Shown here: positions 8,227 to 14,713 of the stretch, in pieces | How the letters are laid out: the number at the start of each line of letters is the position of its first letter | Position numbering within the stretch: the stretch's first letter is position 1 | Source: CAYFHQ01 sp964342805 | Lineage (GTDB): Bacteria > Bacillota > Clostridia > Peptostreptococcales > Acidaminobacteraceae | Length of the DNA stretch: 19,261 nt | Direction: 5' to 3' | Assembly: GCA_964342805.1 (NCBI GenBank) | Contig: CAYFHQ010000074.1 | Coordinates: forward strand, 1 to 19,261 | Program-made: the position numbers and the translations under genes | Notes under the pieces: generated by a model | What the model was told of the DNA's origin: nothing | Seen by the model: only the letters and a program-made list of their open reading frames with translations | The model's database searches: none

Positions 8227-9210
8227 TTAATATTCCTTTTGGATATACTCATTTGCGCTTAGAGCTGCTTTTGCACCTTCCGAAGCTGCAATAATGATCT
8301 GTTTATAGGGTACTGTTGTCACATCGCCTGCGGCGAAGACACCAGCTTCCTTGGTTTGGTTATGCTGATCGATGGCAATGGCCCCCCGGTCGTCAAGGTC
8401 TACCAGAGACCGAAAAGCGTCACTATTGGGGTCGTAACCAATTTCCACAAATAAACCGCTCGCCTGAATCCTTTTGTGGTCCCCACTGGTCTTATGGGTG
8501 GCCTCAATACCCTCCATAACCCCTTGGCCTACAACCGCCGTGATTTGTGTCTGGGTATGGACCTCAATGTTTTCTGTCTCATGGAGTTTGTCCACTAGGA
8601 TCTGGTCAGCCCGAAGCTGGCTCCTGTGAACCAGATAGACCTTGGACGAAGTCTTGGACAAGTCCAGGGCCGCTTCTACAGCAGAGTTTCCGCCACCGGC
8701 AACGACCACGTCCAAGTCTGCGAATAGGGGGCCGTCACATATGGCACAGTAGGCCACCCCCTTGCCAGCATAAGTTTCCTCTCCAGGGACCTTGAGCTTG
8801 CGAGGTTTACTACCAGTGGCCAAGATCACTGTCTTAGACTTGTAAACACTTCCATTGGTCAGAAAAACTTTTTTTACCCGACCACCCTGGATGCGCTCAA
8901 CCTCAACATCGCTTGTGATCGGGATTTGAAGGCCTTTGACATGGTCTTCGAACTGTTGGACCAAGCCTTCTCCGGAGGCAGAGGATGTTCCCAGATAATT
9001 CTCAACAGACGAGGTGTCCATCACTTGGCCACCCATACGCTTGGCTATGATACCAACGGCCAAGCCCTTTCTTTTGCTATATAGGGCAGCGTTGAGACCA
9101 GCAGGTCCACCGCCTATGATTAAAACATCATATAGGGTTTCTTTATCCAGAGGGGGAGCCTTACTCAAATTGAAGCTACTTCCCAAGTTCAAATTCAATT
9201 CCAGTGTCAT
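8227..9210 (-). CDS. AhpF-like / thioredoxin reductase-like FAD-dependent disulfide reductase
   Basis: The 327-residue protein has the two-domain layout of low-molecular-weight thioredoxin reductases: an FAD-binding GGGPAG (33-38), redox CAIC (C155, C158), a nucleotide-binding GGGNSAVEAA (172-181) and a second FAD motif FAAGD (292-296). Several stretches match AhpF better than TrxB: GGQVMDTSSVENY, CDGPLF and TTVPYKQIIIAASEGAKA. The thioredoxin-fold domains that AhpF carries N-terminally are absent and are encoded by the next gene, 10 bp downstream. After the NAD(P) fold the sequence is VHRSQLRA; NADPH-specific TrxB has HRRxxxR, so the missing second arginine hints at NADH use, an inference. 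The ATG at 9210 has a GAGGTGATT SD a few bases upstream. The likely role is thiol-based peroxide detoxification in an anaerobe. No ahpC is in the window. Confidence 0.9.
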   Translation of the reverse strand: MTLELNLNLGSSFNLSKAPPLDKETLYDVLIIGGGPAGLNAALYSKRKGLAVGIIAKRMGGQVMDTSSVENYLGTSSASGEGLVQQFEDHVKGLQIPITSDVEVERIQGGRVKKVFLTNGSVYKSKTVILATGSKPRKLKVPGEETYAGKGVAYCAICDGPLFADLDVVVAGGGNSAVEAALDLSKTSSKVYLVHRSQLRADQILVDKLHETENIEVHTQTQITAVVGQGVMEGIEATHKTSGDHKRIQASGLFVEIGYDPNSDAFRSLVDLDDRGAIAIDQHNQTKEAGVFAAGDVTTVPYKQIIIAASEGAKAALSANEYIQKEY

Positions 9211-9279
9211 GGAATCACCTCATCTTTCTTACGTCATATTCCATTCCTGCCCATTCGCCATGGACTTAATCACTAATTA

Positions 9280-9293
9280 GGGACGGAACTTGA
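9280..9293. repeat. Left copy of 14-bp inverted repeat flanking the Y1-transposase-like gene
   Basis: GGGACGGAACTTGA here is the exact reverse complement of 10137-10150. The pair brackets the transposase-like gene at 9329-10087 about 35-50 bp outside each end. No other copy was noticed in the window. The pair probably marks the ends of the element or a recognition sequence for its protein. Confidence 0.7.
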
Positions 9294-9311
9294 ATTATAG
9301 TGGTAAACAAG

Positions 9312-9329
9312 ACACCACAGCCGTGGTGT
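9312..9329 (-). terminator. Hairpin at the 3' end of the transposase-like gene
   Basis: ACACCAC (9312-9318) pairs with GTGGTGT (9323-9329) around the four-base loop AGCC. On the minus strand it directly follows the stop codon at 9329-9331 and is trailed by CTTGTTTACC. This is a short terminator-like hairpin. It lies about 20 bp inside the left inverted repeat, so it could also be a subterminal hairpin of an IS200-type element. Confidence 0.5.
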
Positions 9330-10087
9330 TATTTGTTTAGTATACGACATATGGCAGACTCGCTTAAGCCTCCGAAAACTTCTCCTAGGCATTTCATGGA
9401 AAGCGTAGAGTTTTTTCTAAAGGACTGGATGGTCTTATTGCGAAGGTCTTTGTCCTTTAATAACTCTTGCGGAGTAAGGCCTTTTTCTTTAGCTACAATG
9501 TCTAATTTTTTATAGGCATCTTCCATGGTGGTCATACAAGTGGAAGTCTGACAAATGACCTGGTCTCGAGGGCATTCGTCCTGGTCTTGATCGCTCGCTT
9601 CCGTATAAGAAAGGAGGGCCTCCAGGGTTAAGGTCTGGTCCTTGCCATGCAGAAAGAGGGTCTTGTCTATGAGAGGGCTAGCATCTTCTGATTGAGAACA
9701 CCAGCTATTCCATTTTGAGGACTGGCCGCCCTCATGAATGGACTGGGTAGTCTCCAAAAGTGCAGCATAGGTGGGAAGAAGGAGACTGGAATATCGGTCT
9801 TTAAATAGCTTTCCATCACACTTGGCATACATGGAGTAGGAAATGTTGATACTCCTCATAATATTAGAAATATCACAACCATTGTCATACAGGACCAGGT
9901 GGAAGCTATCATCATTTGCCAAGCAATAGGCAAAGAGTCTAAACCCAAACTTATTTTTTGCCCGCTCAAGAATAGCCAAAAATCGCTGACGGTCGTCGGT
10001 GGACGTAAACAAAGGACGACATCCTCCACCGTGCTGGGTAATGTGGTAGGTACCATGGGTCGTTTTTCTTCTGGCTTGTCTAGCCAC
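9329..10087 (-). CDS. Y1/RAYT-type (REP-associated) transposase-like protein lacking apparent catalytic residues
   Basis: The fold is recognisable from the N-terminal MARQARRKTTHGTYHITQ, AYCL...FHLVLYDNG, INISYSMY and GKLFKDRYSS blocks of Y1_Tnp (IS200-like, RAYT) proteins. The usual HUH pair (NHxH) reads S61-F62-H63, preceded by one extra residue, so the first histidine is missing. The block that normally carries the catalytic tyrosine (RYIHxNP) reads TQSIHEGG, with serine at position 116. The C-terminus (about 225-252, STLSMKCLGEVFGGLSESAI) looks like a helix-turn-helix. The frame is nevertheless intact over 252 residues. I prefer the GTG at 10087: GAGGTGA lies about 7 bases upstream and family members start with MARQAR. 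The ATG at 10120 would add 11 residues. It may be a domesticated DNA-binding protein or a recently inactivated element. Confidence 0.78.
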   Translation of the reverse strand: MARQARRKTTHGTYHITQHGGGCRPLFTSTDDRQRFLAILERAKNKFGFRLFAYCLANDDSFHLVLYDNGCDISNIMRSINISYSMYAKCDGKLFKDRYSSLLLPTYAALLETTQSIHEGGQSSKWNSWCSQSEDASPLIDKTLFLHGKDQTLTLEALLSYTEASDQDQDECPRDQVICQTSTCMTTMEDAYKKLDIVAKEKGLTPQELLKDKDLRNKTIQSFRKNSTLSMKCLGEVFGGLSESAICRILNK

Positions 10088-10136
10088 AGGCTCACCTCTC
10101 AATCTACTGTCATGGTACACCTAGAATTTCAAAAAG

Positions 10137-10150
10137 TCAAGTTCCGTCCC
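10137..10150. repeat. Right copy of 14-bp inverted repeat flanking the Y1-transposase-like gene
   Basis: TCAAGTTCCGTCCC is the exact reverse complement of 9280-9293. It lies 50 bp upstream of the GTG start of the transposase-like gene. The major facilitator promoter begins about 40 bp beyond it. Confidence 0.7.
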
Positions 10151-10188
10151 CGTGTGGTCACAAAAGTGTATAAAATGCCCTTTGCCCA

Positions 10189-10217
10189 TTGACGGGCTAT
10201 GGCTCATGTTTTATTAT
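10189..10217 (+). promoter_or_regulatory. Sigma-A-type promoter of the major facilitator gene
   Basis: TTGACG (10189-10194) and TATTAT (10212-10217) are separated by exactly 17 bp, predicting a start near 10224. The in-frame ATG at 10199 lies upstream of this start, which supports the downstream ATG at 10250 as the true translation start. Confidence 0.7.
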
Positions 10218-10249
10218 TAGGGAGGCGAAATATTAGTGAGGTGAAGGAT

Positions 10250-11509
10250 ATGGGTAAAGGGACGAAATCCAACGGATTTCAAATGACAAATCTGAAGTAC
10301 TTTGTCTTGTATGGGGTTCTATTTGAAGTAATGACCAACCTCTACAAGCCATTTGGGGCCAAGTTTCTCCAGAGACTGGGCGGGACAGAACTCCATATTT
10401 CATTGCTAAATGCTCTTCCTGGAGTGGTCATGTTTTTAACGGTGCTACCAGGTACGCTTTTATTGAATCGTTTATCGCAACGGAAGAAGGGGATCGCAGC
10501 CACAATTTTATTGGGCAGGGTCTGTATCTTCCTTTATGCCATGGTACCTTTCATGCCAGAAGCCTGGCAACCCATGAGTTTTGTTGTGATTACCGCCATG
10601 ATGAGTCTGCCAACTGCCATATACTTGTCAGGGTTCCAAGGCTTTATTGGAGATGTTTTTCCAGAGGAAAAGCGGGCCAAGGCCATCGGACAAAAGAACT
10701 TGTTTGGCGCCATAGCGGTTATGGTTGTAACCCTCCTATCGGGCCAAATCCTAGCCAACCTGCCGGGATCTGACGCCCAGCGGATACTCATTTATCAGAT
10801 CTTCTTTGTGATTGCCTTTGTCTTAGGCCTCATTGAAATCGGGATATTCATGAAAATGAAGCCTGTCACAAAACATGTTCCCAAAAGAGTGACATCTAGA
10901 CAAGCATTTACAACTGTGTTTTCAGATGAAAAGTTCAAGCTTTTCCTGGTCTGTTCTCTTTTATTCCACTTTGGCTGGCAAATGGGCTGGCCCCTCTTTA
11001 GTATCTATCAAATCCAATACCTTGGAGCCGACGAAATGTGGTTGTCCATCATTCGCCTGGCTTCCTTCATTACCATGATCGCTGGCTACAGGATATGGCC
11101 CAAGCTTATCGATCGGTGGGGGAATCCCATGGTGACAGCCATCTGTACTGTGGGTATGGCCATGACCCCAGTCTTACACATCTTAGCTAAAGACCTCTAT
11201 GTTCTAACAGGGATATCGGTGATTACCGGCGTCTTCACTTCGGGCACCGTAACGGTCCTACTCAGTGGCCTTCTGGAAGTGATTCCTCAAGACAAACGGA
11301 TCGTCTATATGGGTGTCTACAACACCTTTATCAACCTATCCCTGGCTGTGTCTCCCATGGTCGGCCACTTTATGCTCAGTTCCAATGGCATTTACTTTGC
11401 CCTTTGGACCACAGGCTTTTTCAGACTCGTCGGGGGCCTTGCCTTCTGCCTTCGATCCTACTGGATCCACAAAAATCGTGAACAACAAGCCTTGGTCAAA
11501 GCCAGCTAG
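10250..11509 (+). CDS. Major facilitator superfamily (MFS) transporter
   Basis: The protein has 419 residues and about 12 hydrophobic segments in two halves, with the central cytoplasmic loop around KMKPVTKHVPKRVTSRQ and a second-half start at the FKLFLVCSLLFHFGWQMGWP block. The loop between helices 2 and 3 (NRLSQRKKG) resembles a degenerate MFS motif A. These proteins move small solutes across the cytoplasmic membrane, driven by an ion gradient; the substrate is not identifiable here. I chose the ATG at 10250, preceded by GAGGTGAAGG, because a good promoter predicts transcription from about 10224. The longer frame beginning at 10199 would start upstream of the RNA. It stands alone, between the transposase-like element and a chemoreceptor gene, and ends at a hairpin at 11539-11577. 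Confidence 0.88.
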   Translation: MGKGTKSNGFQMTNLKYFVLYGVLFEVMTNLYKPFGAKFLQRLGGTELHISLLNALPGVVMFLTVLPGTLLLNRLSQRKKGIAATILLGRVCIFLYAMVPFMPEAWQPMSFVVITAMMSLPTAIYLSGFQGFIGDVFPEEKRAKAIGQKNLFGAIAVMVVTLLSGQILANLPGSDAQRILIYQIFFVIAFVLGLIEIGIFMKMKPVTKHVPKRVTSRQAFTTVFSDEKFKLFLVCSLLFHFGWQMGWPLFSIYQIQYLGADEMWLSIIRLASFITMIAGYRIWPKLIDRWGNPMVTAICTVGMAMTPVLHILAKDLYVLTGISVITGVFTSGTVTVLLSGLLEVIPQDKRIVYMGVYNTFINLSLAVSPMVGHFMLSSNGIYFALWTTGFFRLVGGLAFCLRSYWIHKNREQQALVKAS

Positions 11510-11538
11510 TTTTCTTTCATATGTAAATGGGTGATGTG

Positions 11539-11580
11539 AAGCCACCAACACAGGTCTTGTTCCTTGGTTGGTGGCTTTAC
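11539..11580 (+). terminator. Hairpin terminator after the MFS gene
   Basis: AAGCCACCAAC (11539-11549) pairs perfectly with GTTGGTGGCTT (11567-11577) around a 17-base loop. The downstream tract (TACTCGTTAA) is a weak U-run, so termination may be partial. Confidence 0.65.
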
Positions 11581-11661
11581 TCGTTAATAAGAGGATTAAA
11601 AAGTGGTGATGGCAACCTATTATGGCAAAATATAAAAAAAGTATAAACTCCACCTTATTTG

Positions 11662-11691
11662 TTGATTTTCTGTGGTTTTATGGGATATAAA
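11662..11691 (+). promoter_or_regulatory. Possible sigma-A-type promoter of the chemoreceptor gene
   Basis: TTGATT (11662-11667) and TATAAA (11686-11691) are separated by 18 bp, about 50 bp before the ATG at 11744. No sigma-D (flagellar) consensus or c-di-GMP riboswitch core was recognised in the 165 bp between the upstream hairpin and this gene. Confidence 0.45.
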
Positions 11692-11743
11692 TACCACGCA
11701 GTGAAAAAAGACCTAAATAAATCAGGCTAAAGGAGTGGAAGTA

Positions 11744-11935
11744 ATGAAAATCAGAACGCAATTGGTCATCACATTCGTAGTCATCATTACCTTAATTGGC
11801 GCACTAACTGTCTACAACATTAACAACAGCACCATGCTGAGTACAACGACCGACAAGTTGTATAAGCACCCTTATACGGTATCAACAGAAGTCATTAGTA
11901 TTAGGGGAAAGTCATTGAAATCCACAGAGACATGA
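11744..11935 (+). CDS. Methyl-accepting chemotaxis protein, N-terminal fragment before the frame break
   Basis: This 63-residue frame starts at ATG 11744, 8 bases after an AGGAG SD (11731-11735). It encodes a first transmembrane helix (about residues 5-25) and the first part of a four-helix-bundle ligand-binding domain (NINNSTMLSTTTDKLYKHPYTVS). HPYTVS is typical of 4HB chemoreceptors, just before the conserved IHRxMKDV segment. In this frame translation instead continues for a few unrelated residues and stops at TGA 11933-11935. The expected continuation, VIEIHRDMKDV, is present in the -1 frame. The frame therefore breaks between 11905 and 11911. Joined, the receptor would be 567 residues, a normal length for the class. 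The break may be a real mutation, a sequencing error or programmed frameshifting. Confidence 0.8.
   Translation: MKIRTQLVITFVVIITLIGALTVYNINNSTMLSTTTDKLYKHPYTVSTEVISIRGKSLKSTET
11905..11911 (+). other. Slippery heptamer G-GGA-AAG at the chemoreceptor frame break
   Basis: In the upstream frame the codons are AGG GGA AAG, giving the X XXY YYZ pattern G GGA AAG. A -1 slip re-pairs GGG and AAA and continues with GTC ATT GAA ATC CAC, exactly the missing conserved segment. The original-frame TGA follows at 11933. The same heptamer serves phage lambda G/G-T frameshifting (established knowledge). No clear downstream pseudoknot or upstream SD-like stimulator was seen. Confidence 0.6.
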
Positions 11936-13446
11936 AGGACGTTGCCATAGCCAATACAGCTGATCAAATCAATGCAGCATCAGCTAAAGTGGATGCCTCA
12001 GAGAAGATCATTATTGATTCATTTGATATCCTGAGAGAACGATTTCTAGGTGACCCACAAATGGTCGAGAATGCCTATGACGCCATCATTGAATGGAAGG
12101 TCATTCGAGACGAAGTCATCCAATTGACTAAGGAGGGCAACAAACAGGCGGCCCAGGACATCACACGGGAAAAAGGTGCAGACCAGGTGGCCTTAATCAT
12201 GGGTTATATTGGTGACCTAGAGAATTTTGCCCGCAACAAGGCCGTTGAGTTCCACTCGAATGCCATGACCCAGGCCGAGCAAACTATGACCCAATCTGTG
12301 ATTATTGCAGTTCTTATCAGTATTGGTTTGGTAGCTATTGCCTATTTCACCATACGATCCATCAACTCTCGTCTTCGCCAGTTGACAGAGATTACAAAGG
12401 ATATTGCTGAAGGTGATGGGGACCTAAGAAAGAGAACGGGTATTCAGGATAAGACCGAAATTGGAGAATTGGCAGGTTATCTGGATAAGTTCATAGAAAA
12501 TGTTGAGTCTATTGTAATGAACATCCGTGACACGACCGGTAATATCGTTCATGGTGTCGAAAACTTAGACGCAGAAACGGAGTCCATTAAAACAGTAACT
12601 GAACTGGTAACAGCCACGGTGGACGAACTGGCCAATGGAACAACAGAGCAAGCGGAGTCCACTGCCCGGGGGAATGAGAAGATCATTAATATTTCTAATG
12701 GTCTCCAGGATATCAGTGGTGTCATGGATACATCGAGAGAGATTACGTCACAAGCCGATGAAACCGTCCTTTTAGGCCGACAAGCGGTGGACAATCAGAA
12801 GAACCTCATGGGTGAAAACAATGCCATTAACAAGGAAGTTAACGCCTCTGTAACGGACCTGTCCAACAAGTCTCAGGAAATTGGTCAAATCGTTGAAGTC
12901 ATCCAGGGCATTTCGGACCAGACCAACCTCTTAGCACTAAACGCTGCAATAGAGGCAGCCAGGGCAGGGGAGGCAGGAAGAGGCTTCGCTGTAGTTGCTG
13001 ACGAAATCCGTAAACTGGCAGAGCAGTCAGGACAGTCCTCTACACAGATTTATGCCCTCATCTCTGAAATCCAGGAGAGCGTAAATAGTGTTGTGAGTAA
13101 TATGGATCGGTCCAGTGCCATGTATGAGGAGCAAGAAGGAGCCATGGAAGCTACGTTTAGCAGCTTCAATAACATCGCTGAACTTGTTTCCAGCCTGAGT
13201 ACTTATATAGGTGAAGCAGCAACGGCTTCCACTAGCTTGTCTCAAGAAGCTACGGAGACCAGTGACGACATTAGCAATACCGTCAGAATTGCACAGGAGT
13301 TTGCAGCCGGTGCAGAAGAAGTATCGGCTGGAACTCAACAGCAAAGTGAGTCTGTGAGCATTGTAGGCGACCTGGTAGTCAAGTTGGGCAACCTGGCGGG
13401 TCAACTGAATCAAGTGGTAGACCAGTTTCGTGTAAGTAACTCATAG
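11932..13446 (+). CDS. Methyl-accepting chemotaxis protein, main part (rest of 4HB domain, HAMP, signalling domain)
   Basis: This 504-residue frame begins at the internal MKDV of the sensor domain. It contains the rest of the four-helix bundle (1-115), the second transmembrane helix (about 122-141), a HAMP linker (about 142-195, RLRQLTEITKDIAEGDGDL) and a long cytoplasmic signalling coil. The coil includes the highly conserved hairpin tip (ISDQTNLLALNAAIEAARAG then FAVVADEIRKLAEQS), which contacts CheA and CheW. The ATG at 11932 overlaps the TGA of the preceding frame (ATGA), so reinitiation is formally possible. However, its SD is weak and the product would lack the first membrane helix. Without that helix, periplasmic sensing would be lost. 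The better reading is one receptor gene, 11744-13446, split by a single-base shift. Its end is marked by a strong nested hairpin at 13469. Confidence 0.9.
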   Translation: MKDVAIANTADQINAASAKVDASEKIIIDSFDILRERFLGDPQMVENAYDAIIEWKVIRDEVIQLTKEGNKQAAQDITREKGADQVALIMGYIGDLENFARNKAVEFHSNAMTQAEQTMTQSVIIAVLISIGLVAIAYFTIRSINSRLRQLTEITKDIAEGDGDLRKRTGIQDKTEIGELAGYLDKFIENVESIVMNIRDTTGNIVHGVENLDAETESIKTVTELVTATVDELANGTTEQAESTARGNEKIINISNGLQDISGVMDTSREITSQADETVLLGRQAVDNQKNLMGENNAINKEVNASVTDLSNKSQEIGQIVEVIQGISDQTNLLALNAAIEAARAGEAGRGFAVVADEIRKLAEQSGQSSTQIYALISEIQESVNSVVSNMDRSSAMYEEQEGAMEATFSSFNNIAELVSSLSTYIGEAATASTSLSQEATETSDDISNTVRIAQEFAAGAEEVSAGTQQQSESVSIVGDLVVKLGNLAGQLNQVVDQFRVSNS

Positions 13447-13468
13447 GGTCAATTTTTAGTCCATGAAA

Positions 13469-13509
13469 AAAGAGACAGTGAAGGAAGGCTAAGCCTTAAC
13501 TGTCTCTTT
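13469..13509. terminator. Bidirectional terminator between the chemoreceptor and asparaginase genes
   Basis: AAAGAGACAGT (13469-13479) pairs with ACTGTCTCTTT (13499-13509). A second nested hairpin lies in the loop (AAGGCT 13485-13490 with AGCCTT 13492-13497). The minus strand ends in six T, the plus strand in TTTCGTTGTTTT. It separates convergent genes stopping at 13446 and 13555. Confidence 0.88.
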
Positions 13510-13554
13510 CGTTGTTTTGTACTCAATTTTGTGACTGACTTATGGTTGTTTCCC

Positions 13555-14565
13555 TTAGAAATCCACACTAGGGTCTAGGTCAAACTGGGTTGCAGTCTCA
13601 ATCATTTCTTTGACAGCATGTAAGTCGTCAAAACGACCAACTGCACACATCATTTTGGCAACCAAGGCTTCGGTGTTCATGTCATTAGCATAAATCAGAC
13701 CGGCCTTGGGTAACTTTTTGCCGACTTCATATACATCAAGGTCAACCCCTTCTTCAAGGCACTGGGTTGTCACTACCACAGCCATGCCTTCTGCCATGAG
13801 TTCTTTTATTTTTGTAGCAATGTCCAGCTGATCAAAAGGAATGCCACCAATGCCAAAGCTCTCAACGATCAAGCCCTGATAATTGTGTTTCACATAGTCA
13901 AAGAGCTCAGGTTGAATACCCGGGAAGAGTTTAACGACCATTATACGGTCATCCACTTGTGGGTGGAGGACCAGGTCAGTACCCCTTGGTAGAAAGGCGT
14001 CCCTGATAAATTTCTTGAACTGGATTCGGTCATGCTTGATTTCTGCTATATAAGGGAAGTTAACGCTCTGGAAGGCATCATAAGACCGTGTTTTTACTTT
14101 CATTGCTCTAGTTCCACAGATCAATTTGCCATCGAAGCAAACAAAGACACCAGCCAAATCTTCCTTTGCAAACATAATGGAATCATTCAAGTTTTGAATG
14201 GCGTCTGTGTGCTCTTGGGCAATGGGATACTGTGAACCAGTAACGATAACAGGCTTGTTAAGGCCCTCCAGCATATAGGTCAAGGCCGCAGATGTGTAGG
14301 CCATGGTGTCTGTACCATGGGTGACAACAAATCCATCATACTGGTCGTATCGGTCTTTTAAGGCTTCTGCTATGGTCACCCAGTTGCTAGGAATCATGTT
14401 ACTAGAGTCAATATTCATGACCATTTCGCCATGGATTTCACATTTCTTTACAGCGTTTGGTACGAAACTGACTAAGTCCTCCACGGTGTAGCTGGGTGCC
14501 AGTCCGTGACCTTGGTCAGAACAAGCAATCGTGCCCCCCGTGGCTATCATCAAAATTTTCTTCAT
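13555..14565 (-). CDS. ansA: L-asparaginase, type I-like (cytoplasmic)
   Basis: The 336-residue enzyme hydrolyses L-asparagine to aspartate and ammonia. Both catalytic signatures are present: ATGGTIA at 8-14, with nucleophile T12, and THGTDTM at 82-88, with T85-D86. The supporting lysine is K156 in TRAMKVKT. There is no signal peptide and the length is close to E. coli AnsA (338), so a cytoplasmic type I enzyme is likely, though glutaminase side activity cannot be excluded. The ATG at 14565 has an AAGGAG SD 5-6 bases upstream. The gene lies 148 bp downstream of an amino-acid/cation symporter in the same orientation and has its own promoter plus a leader hairpin. That placement fits uptake followed by catabolism of amino acids. 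It ends at a strong U-tailed terminator. Confidence 0.93.
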   Translation of the reverse strand: MKKILMIATGGTIACSDQGHGLAPSYTVEDLVSFVPNAVKKCEIHGEMVMNIDSSNMIPSNWVTIAEALKDRYDQYDGFVVTHGTDTMAYTSAALTYMLEGLNKPVIVTGSQYPIAQEHTDAIQNLNDSIMFAKEDLAGVFVCFDGKLICGTRAMKVKTRSYDAFQSVNFPYIAEIKHDRIQFKKFIRDAFLPRGTDLVLHPQVDDRIMVVKLFPGIQPELFDYVKHNYQGLIVESFGIGGIPFDQLDIATKIKELMAEGMAVVVTTQCLEEGVDLDVYEVGKKLPKAGLIYANDMNTEALVAKMMCAVGRFDDLHAVKEMIETATQFDLDPSVDF

Positions 14566-14615
14566 TTTGTTCTCCTTGATTGCGATATTGCCTCCCTGAA
14601 AGCAAAGAAAAGGAA

Positions 14616-14646
14616 TGGCCCTCAGGGGGGATACCCTGTGAAGCCA
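14616..14646 (-). terminator. Hairpin with pyrimidine-rich tail in the asparaginase leader (attenuator or symporter terminator)
   Basis: On the minus strand TGGC (14646-14643) pairs with GCCA (14619-14616), and CAGGG (14638-14634) with CCCTG (14627-14623). The tail reads ATTCCTTTTCTTTGC. It lies just after the predicted asparaginase transcription start and 68 bp past the symporter stop. It could end symporter readthrough, attenuate the asparaginase, or both. The stem is interrupted, so strength is uncertain. Confidence 0.45.
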
Positions 14647-14651
14647 CTCCC

Positions 14652-14680
14652 ATTATACACGATTAACTGGTAGTCGTCAG
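14652..14680 (-). promoter_or_regulatory. Sigma-A-type promoter of the asparaginase gene
   Basis: On the minus strand CTGACG (14680-14675) and a perfect TATAAT (14657-14652) are separated by 17 bp. Start is predicted near 14645, leaving an ~80-base leader before the ATG at 14565. Confidence 0.68.
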
Positions 14681-14713
14681 CTACTTGAATTGTTACGATT
14701 TAACAGATTTCCC

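Noticed and set aside
10199..10249. N-terminal extension of the MFS protein from the ATG at 10199
   Set aside because: That ATG lies between the -35 and -10 boxes of a good promoter and has no SD; the ATG at 10250 has both a leader and an SD.
11579..11743. Possible c-di-GMP (GEMM) riboswitch before the chemoreceptor
   Set aside because: TGGCAA-like fragments occur, but the conserved core and paired stems could not be assembled.
13027..13413. Open frame of 128 codons on the minus strand inside the chemoreceptor
   Set aside because: It lies opposite the highly conserved signalling domain and has no family resemblance.
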